DNA of 64,000 nt, from contig JAVYIG010000906.1 in assembly GCA_035222895.1 (NCBI GenBank), positions 77,001-141,000 on the forward strand, in the 5' to 3' direction. Shown here one piece after another: positions 59,846 to 64,000 of this stretch. Positions within the stretch are counted from its first letter, which is position 1. Each line of letters begins with the position of its first letter. Made by a program: the position numbers and the translations under genes. The notes beneath the pieces are model-generated. The model made no database searches. It was not told the origin of the DNA and was given only the letters and a program-made list of their open reading frames with translations. The stretch comes from Strongylocentrotus droebachiensis. Taxonomy: Eukaryota > Echinodermata > Echinoidea > Camarodonta > Strongylocentrotidae.

Positions 59846-60898
59846 CATCCTTAACATGTCATGAAATAATCTCTTTTCATCTCTATATAGGCGTGTAGAT
59901 CTCTGTCTATCCAAACAATGTAATCGCAGATCATTCCATGAGATGTTAAGGGCGGGACAAATTGCAAGGAGGGAGCCTTGCATTCTGAGGCGCCCAAATG
60001 GCAAGTGGGGACCCTTGCATTCTGGGTCGCCCTTAACATGTCATGAAATGATCTCTTTTCCTCTCTATATAGGAGTGTAGATCTCTGTCTATCCAACCAA
60101 TGTAATCGCATATAATTCCATGAGATGTTAAGGGCGGGACAAATTGCAAGGGAGGACCCTTGCTTTTGGGTCGACCTTAACATGTCATGAAATTATCTCT
60201 TTTCATCTCTATATAGGAGTGTAGATCTCTGTCTATCCAAACAATGTAATCGCAGATCGTTCCATGAGATGTTAAGGGCGGGACAATTTGCAAGGGGGAG
60301 CCTTGCATTCTGAGTCGCCAAAATGGCAAGGGGGGACCCTTGCATTCTGGGTCGCCCTTAACATGTCATAAAATGATCTCTTTTCATCTCTATATATGCG
60401 TGTAGATCTCTGTCTATCCAAACAATGTAATCGCAGATCATTCCATAAGATGTTAAGGGCGGGACAATTTGCAAGGGGGAGCCTTGCATTCTGAGTCGCC
60501 TAAACGGCAAGGGGGGACCCTTGCATTCTGGGTCGCCCTTAACATGTCATGAAATGATCTCTTTTCATCTCTATATAGGCGTGTAGATCTCTGTCTATCC
60601 AAACAATGTAATCGCAGATCATTCCATGAGATGTTAAGGGCGGGACAATTTGCAAAGGAGGAGCCTTGCATTCTGAGTCGCCCAAATAGCAAGGGGGGAC
60701 CGTTGCATTCTGGGTCGCCCTTAACATGTCATGAAATGATCTCTTTTCATCTCTATATACGCGTGTCGATCTCTGTCTATCCAAAACAATGTAATCGCAG
60801 ATCATTCCAAGAGATGTTAAGGGCGGGACAATTTGCAAGGGGGGAGCCTTGCATTTCGAGTCGCCCAAATGGCAAGGGGGGACCCTTGCATTCTGGGT
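59846..60898 (+). repeat. 1053-bp module (a-f), second of the doublet
   Basis: Nearly identical to 58793-59845. It has GCAAAGGAGG in its e monomer where other copies have GCAAGGGAGG. Its c monomer has TGAAATTATC and its linker GGCAAGGG, not the TGAATTTATC and GGCTAGGG of the two later modules. Confidence 0.92.
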
Positions 60899-62641
60899 CA
60901 TCCTTAACATGTCATGAAATAATCTCTTTTCATCTCTATATAGGCGTGTAGATCTCTGTCTATCCAAACAATGTAATCGCAGATCATTCCATGAGATGTT
61001 AAGGGCGGGACAAATTGCAAGGAGGGAGCCTTGCATTCTGAGGCGCCCAAATGGCAAGTGGGGACCCTTGCATTCTGGGTCGCCCTTAACATGTCATGAA
61101 ATGATCTCTTTTCCTCTCTATATAGGAGTGTAGATCTCTGTCTATCCAACCAATGTAATCGCATATAATTCCATGAGATGTTAAGGGCGGGACAAATTGC
61201 AAGGGAGGACCCTTGCATTTTGGGTCGACCTTAACATGTCATGAAATGATCTCTTTTCATCTCTATATAGGAGTGTAGATCTCTGTCTATCCAAACAATG
61301 TAATCGCAGATCGTTCCATGAGATGTTAAGGGCGGGACAATTTGCAAGGGGGAGCCTTGCATTCTGAGTCGCCAAAATGGCAAGGGGGGACCCTTGCATT
61401 CTGGGTCGCCCTTAACATGTCATAAAATGATCTCTTTTCATCTCTATATAGGCGTGTAGATCTCTGTCTATCCAAACAATGTAATCGCAGATCATTCCAA
61501 GAGATGTTAAGGGCGGGACAATTTGCAAGGGGGGAGCCTTGCATTTCGAGTCGCCCAAATGGCAAGGGGGGACCCTTGCATTCTGGGTCATCCTTAACAT
61601 GTCATGAAATAATCTCTTTTCATCTCTATATAGGCGTGTAGATCTCTGTCTATCCAAACAATGTAATCGCAGATCATTCCATGAGATGTTAAGGGCGGGA
61701 CAAATTGCAAGGAGGGAGCCTTGCATTCTGAGGCGCCCAAATGGCAAGTGGGGACCCTTGCATTCTGGGTCGCCCTTAACATGTCATGAAATGATCTCTT
61801 TTCCTCTCTATATAGGAGTGTAGATCTCTGTCTATCCAACCAATGTAATCGCATATAATTCCATGAGATGTTAAGGGCGGGACAAATTGCAAGGGAGGAC
61901 CCTTGCTTTTGGGTCGACCTTAACATGTCATGAATTTATCTCTTTTCATCTCTATATAGGAGTGTAGATCTCTGTCTATCCAAACAATGTAATCGCAGAT
62001 CGTTCCATGAGATGTTAAGGGCGGGACAATTTGCAAGGGGGAGCCTTGCATTCTGAGTCGCCAAAATGGCTAGGGGGGACCCTTGCATTCTGGGTCGCCC
62101 TTAACATGTCATAAAATGATCTCTTTTCATCTCTATATATGCGTGTAGATCTCTGTCTATCCAAACAATGTAATCGCAGATCATTCCATAAGATGTTAAG
62201 GGCGGGACAATTTGCAAGGGGGAGCCTTGCATTCTGAGTCGCCTAAACGGCAAGGGGGGACCCTTGCATTCTGGGTCGCCCTTAACATGTCATGAAATGA
62301 TCTCTTTTCATCTCTATATAGGCGTGTAGATCTCTGTCTATCCAAACAATGTAATCGCAGATCATTCCATGAGATGTTAAGGGCGGGACAATTTGCAAGG
62401 GAGGAGCCTTGCATTCTGAGTCGCCCAAATAGCAAGGGGGGACCGTTGCATTCTGGGTCGCCCTTAACATGTCATGAAATGATCTCTTTTCATCTCTATA
62501 TACGCGTGTCGATCTCTGTCTATCCAAAACAATGTAATCGCAGATCATTCCAAGAGATGTTAAGGGCGGGACAATTTGCAAGGGGGGAGCCTTGCATTTC
62601 GAGTCGCCCAAATGGCAAGGGGGGACCCTTGCATTCTGGGT
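60899..62641 (+). repeat. 1743-bp higher-order repeat (690 + 1053), copy 1
   Basis: A 690-bp module (60899-61588) plus a 1053-bp module (61589-62641) form a ten-monomer unit. The 1053-bp half has TGAATTTATC near 61933 and GGCTAGGGG near 62070, both shared only with the next copy. This shows that the whole 1743-bp unit, rather than the modules separately, was the latest unit of amplification. Confidence 0.92.
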
Positions 62642-64000
62642 CATCCTTAACATGTCATGAAATAATCTCTTTTCATCTCTATATAGGCGTGTAGATCTCT
62701 GTCTATCCAAACAATGTAATCGCAGATCATTCCATGAGATGTTAAGGGCGGGACAAATTGCAAGGAGGGAGCCTTGCATTCTGAGGCGCCCAAATGGCAA
62801 GTGGGGACCCTTGCATTCTGGGTCGCCCTTAACATGTCATGAAATGATCTCTTTTCCTCTCTATATAGGAGTGTAGATCTCTGTCTATCCAACCAATGTA
62901 ATCGCATATAATTCCATGAGATGTTAAGGGCGGGACAAATTGCAAGGGAGGACCCTTGCATTTTGGGTCGACCTTAACATGTCATGAAATGATCTCTTTT
63001 CATCTCTATATAGGAGTGTAGATCTCTGTCTATCCAAACAATGTAATCGCAGATCGTTCCATGAGATGTTAAGGGCGGGACAATTTGCAAGGGGGAGCCT
63101 TGCATTCTGAGTCGCCAAAATGGCAAGGGGGGACCCTTGCATTCTGGGTCGCCCTTAACATGTCATAAAATGATCTCTTTTCATCTCTATATAGGCGTGT
63201 AGATCTCTGTCTATCCAAACAATGTAATCGCAGATCATTCCAAGAGATGTTAAGGGCGGGACAATTTGCAAGGGGGGAGCCTTGCATTTCGAGTCGCCCA
63301 AATGGCAAGGGGGGACCCTTGCATTCTGGGTCATCCTTAACATGTCATGAAATAATCTCTTTTCATCTCTATATAGGCGTGTAGATCTCTGTCTATCCAA
63401 ACAATGTAATCGCAGATCATTCCATGAGATGTTAAGGGCGGGACAAATTGCAAGGAGGGAGCCTTGCATTCTGAGGCGCCCAAATGGCAAGTGGGGACCC
63501 TTGCATTCTGGGTCGCCCTTAACATGTCATGAAATGATCTCTTTTCCTCTCTATATAGGAGTGTAGATCTCTGTCTATCCAACCAATGTAATCGCATATA
63601 ATTCCATGAGATGTTAAGGGCGGGACAAATTGCAAGGGAGGACCCTTGCTTTTGGGTCGACCTTAACATGTCATGAATTTATCTCTTTTCATCTCTATAT
63701 AGGAGTGTAGATCTCTGTCTATCCAAACAATGTAATCGCAGATCGTTCCATGAGATGTTAAGGGCGGGACAATTTGCAAGGGGGAGCCTTGCACTCTGAG
63801 TCGCCAAAATGGCTAGGGGGGACCCTTGCATTCTGGGTCGCCCTTAACATGTCATAAAATGATATCTTTTCATCTCTATATATGCGTGTAGATCTCTGTC
63901 TATCCAAACAATGTAATCGCAGATCATTCCATAAGATGTTAAGGGCGGGACAATTTGCAAGGGGGAGCCTTGCATTCTGAGTCGCCTAAACGGCAAGGGG
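62642..64000 (+). repeat. 1743-bp higher-order repeat, copy 2 (runs off the window)
   Basis: The 690-bp module is 62642-63331. The 1053-bp module starts at 63332 and is cut by the window end within its d monomer after 669 bp. It shares TGAATTTATC and GGCTAGGGG with copy 1. Private changes are GCACTCTGAG near 63793 and GATATCTTTT near 63864. The array clearly continues to the right. Confidence 0.92.

Larger units (their letters stand above)
1..64000 (+). repeat. Satellite DNA array, ~181-bp monomer, fills the window
   Basis: Every part of the window that I read is recognisable monomer sequence in one orientation, so both array edges lie outside. Starts of consecutive full monomers are 180-185 bp apart (for example 18980, 19161 and 19342). 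Recurrent short forms are about 143-145 bp. Mean spacing in the modules measured is 172-176 bp, implying about 360-370 monomers. No ribosomal, tRNA, transposase, reverse transcriptase or other gene-like sequence was seen. Homogeneous satellite with multi-kilobase higher-order repeats is characteristic of eukaryotic centromeric or heterochromatic DNA. The centromeric assignment is inference. No typical CENP-B box was seen in the consensus, and I do not recognise the family or the species. Confidence 0.97.

Noticed and set aside
1..64000. CRISPR-like array of repeats and spacers
   Set aside because: The unit is about 181 bp, the supposed spacers are themselves repeated rather than unique, there are no cas genes, and the inverted arms are 27 bp within a long homogeneous monomer. 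This is satellite DNA.
1..64000. Tandem rDNA, 5S RNA or tRNA gene cluster
   Set aside because: No rRNA-like sequence and no recognisable internal A/B-box combination or cloverleaf was found. The monomer hairpins have 7-bp stems with 4-5-base loops, or a 55-base loop, which does not fit tRNA.
1..64000. Bacterial, archaeal, phage or giant-plasmid origin
   Set aside because: 64 kb of gene-free, homogeneous tandem repeat with nested higher-order structure is not known from such genomes. A eukaryotic chromosome is far more likely, although the species cannot be read from the sequence.

Overview
The whole 64-kb window is one uninterrupted tandem satellite array. I see no single-copy DNA, protein-coding gene, RNA gene, transposon or array edge in it. 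The unit is a monomer of about 181 bp (roughly 47% G+C), repeated head to tail about 360-370 times in one orientation. The rest of the array consists of diverged, shortened or fused versions of that monomer. Satellite of this length, homogeneity and nested higher-order structure points to a eukaryotic nuclear chromosome, most likely centromeric, pericentromeric or other heterochromatin. I do not recognise the monomer family and cannot name the organism.

Monomer anatomy (reference copy 19161-19341, position 1 at the CGCCC that follows CTGGGT): a 27-bp left arm (1-27); a 55-bp spacer with TATATAG and usually a BglII site (28-82); a 27-bp right arm that is the inverted copy of the left arm, 25 of 27 positions pairing (83-109); then a 72-bp segment built from two 31/32-bp direct repeats, each carrying its own 7-bp-stem hairpin (110-181). 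Loss of one direct repeat gives the recurrent short monomers of about 144 bp. Other markers are a 4-bp loss at the TATA-like site, a TATATAC version that creates an MluI site, and junctions carrying SalI.

Layout. (I) 1-18991 is an A-type domain in which 1-8164 recurs at 10828-18991 almost unchanged (offset 10827-10828 bp). (II) 17965-23546 holds an 11-monomer, 1921-bp higher-order repeat: two complete copies and one lacking a monomer. (III) 21807-28225 is a 19-monomer, 3336-bp unit and most of a second copy. (IV) 25678-41880 contains a 7.2-kb block repeated at an offset of 9030 bp, with a 2136-bp tandem duplication at the junction and patches of A-type monomers inside. (V) 41900-64000 is built from two modules, a 4-monomer block of 690 bp (order a, b', c', g) and a 6-monomer block of 1053 bp (order a, b, c, d, e, f). 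They are shuffled and fused in the middle and settle into a regular 1743-bp (690+1053) period at the right end.

The array therefore shows nested duplication at scales of about 36, 181, 327, 690, 756, 1051-1053, 1743, 1921, 2136, 3336, 9030 and 10827 bp, as expected from repeated unequal exchange or replication-based amplification. The many short open frames are repeat translations and are not annotated as genes. Monomer starts given for the listed modules were located by hand; I did not compute an alignment of every monomer.
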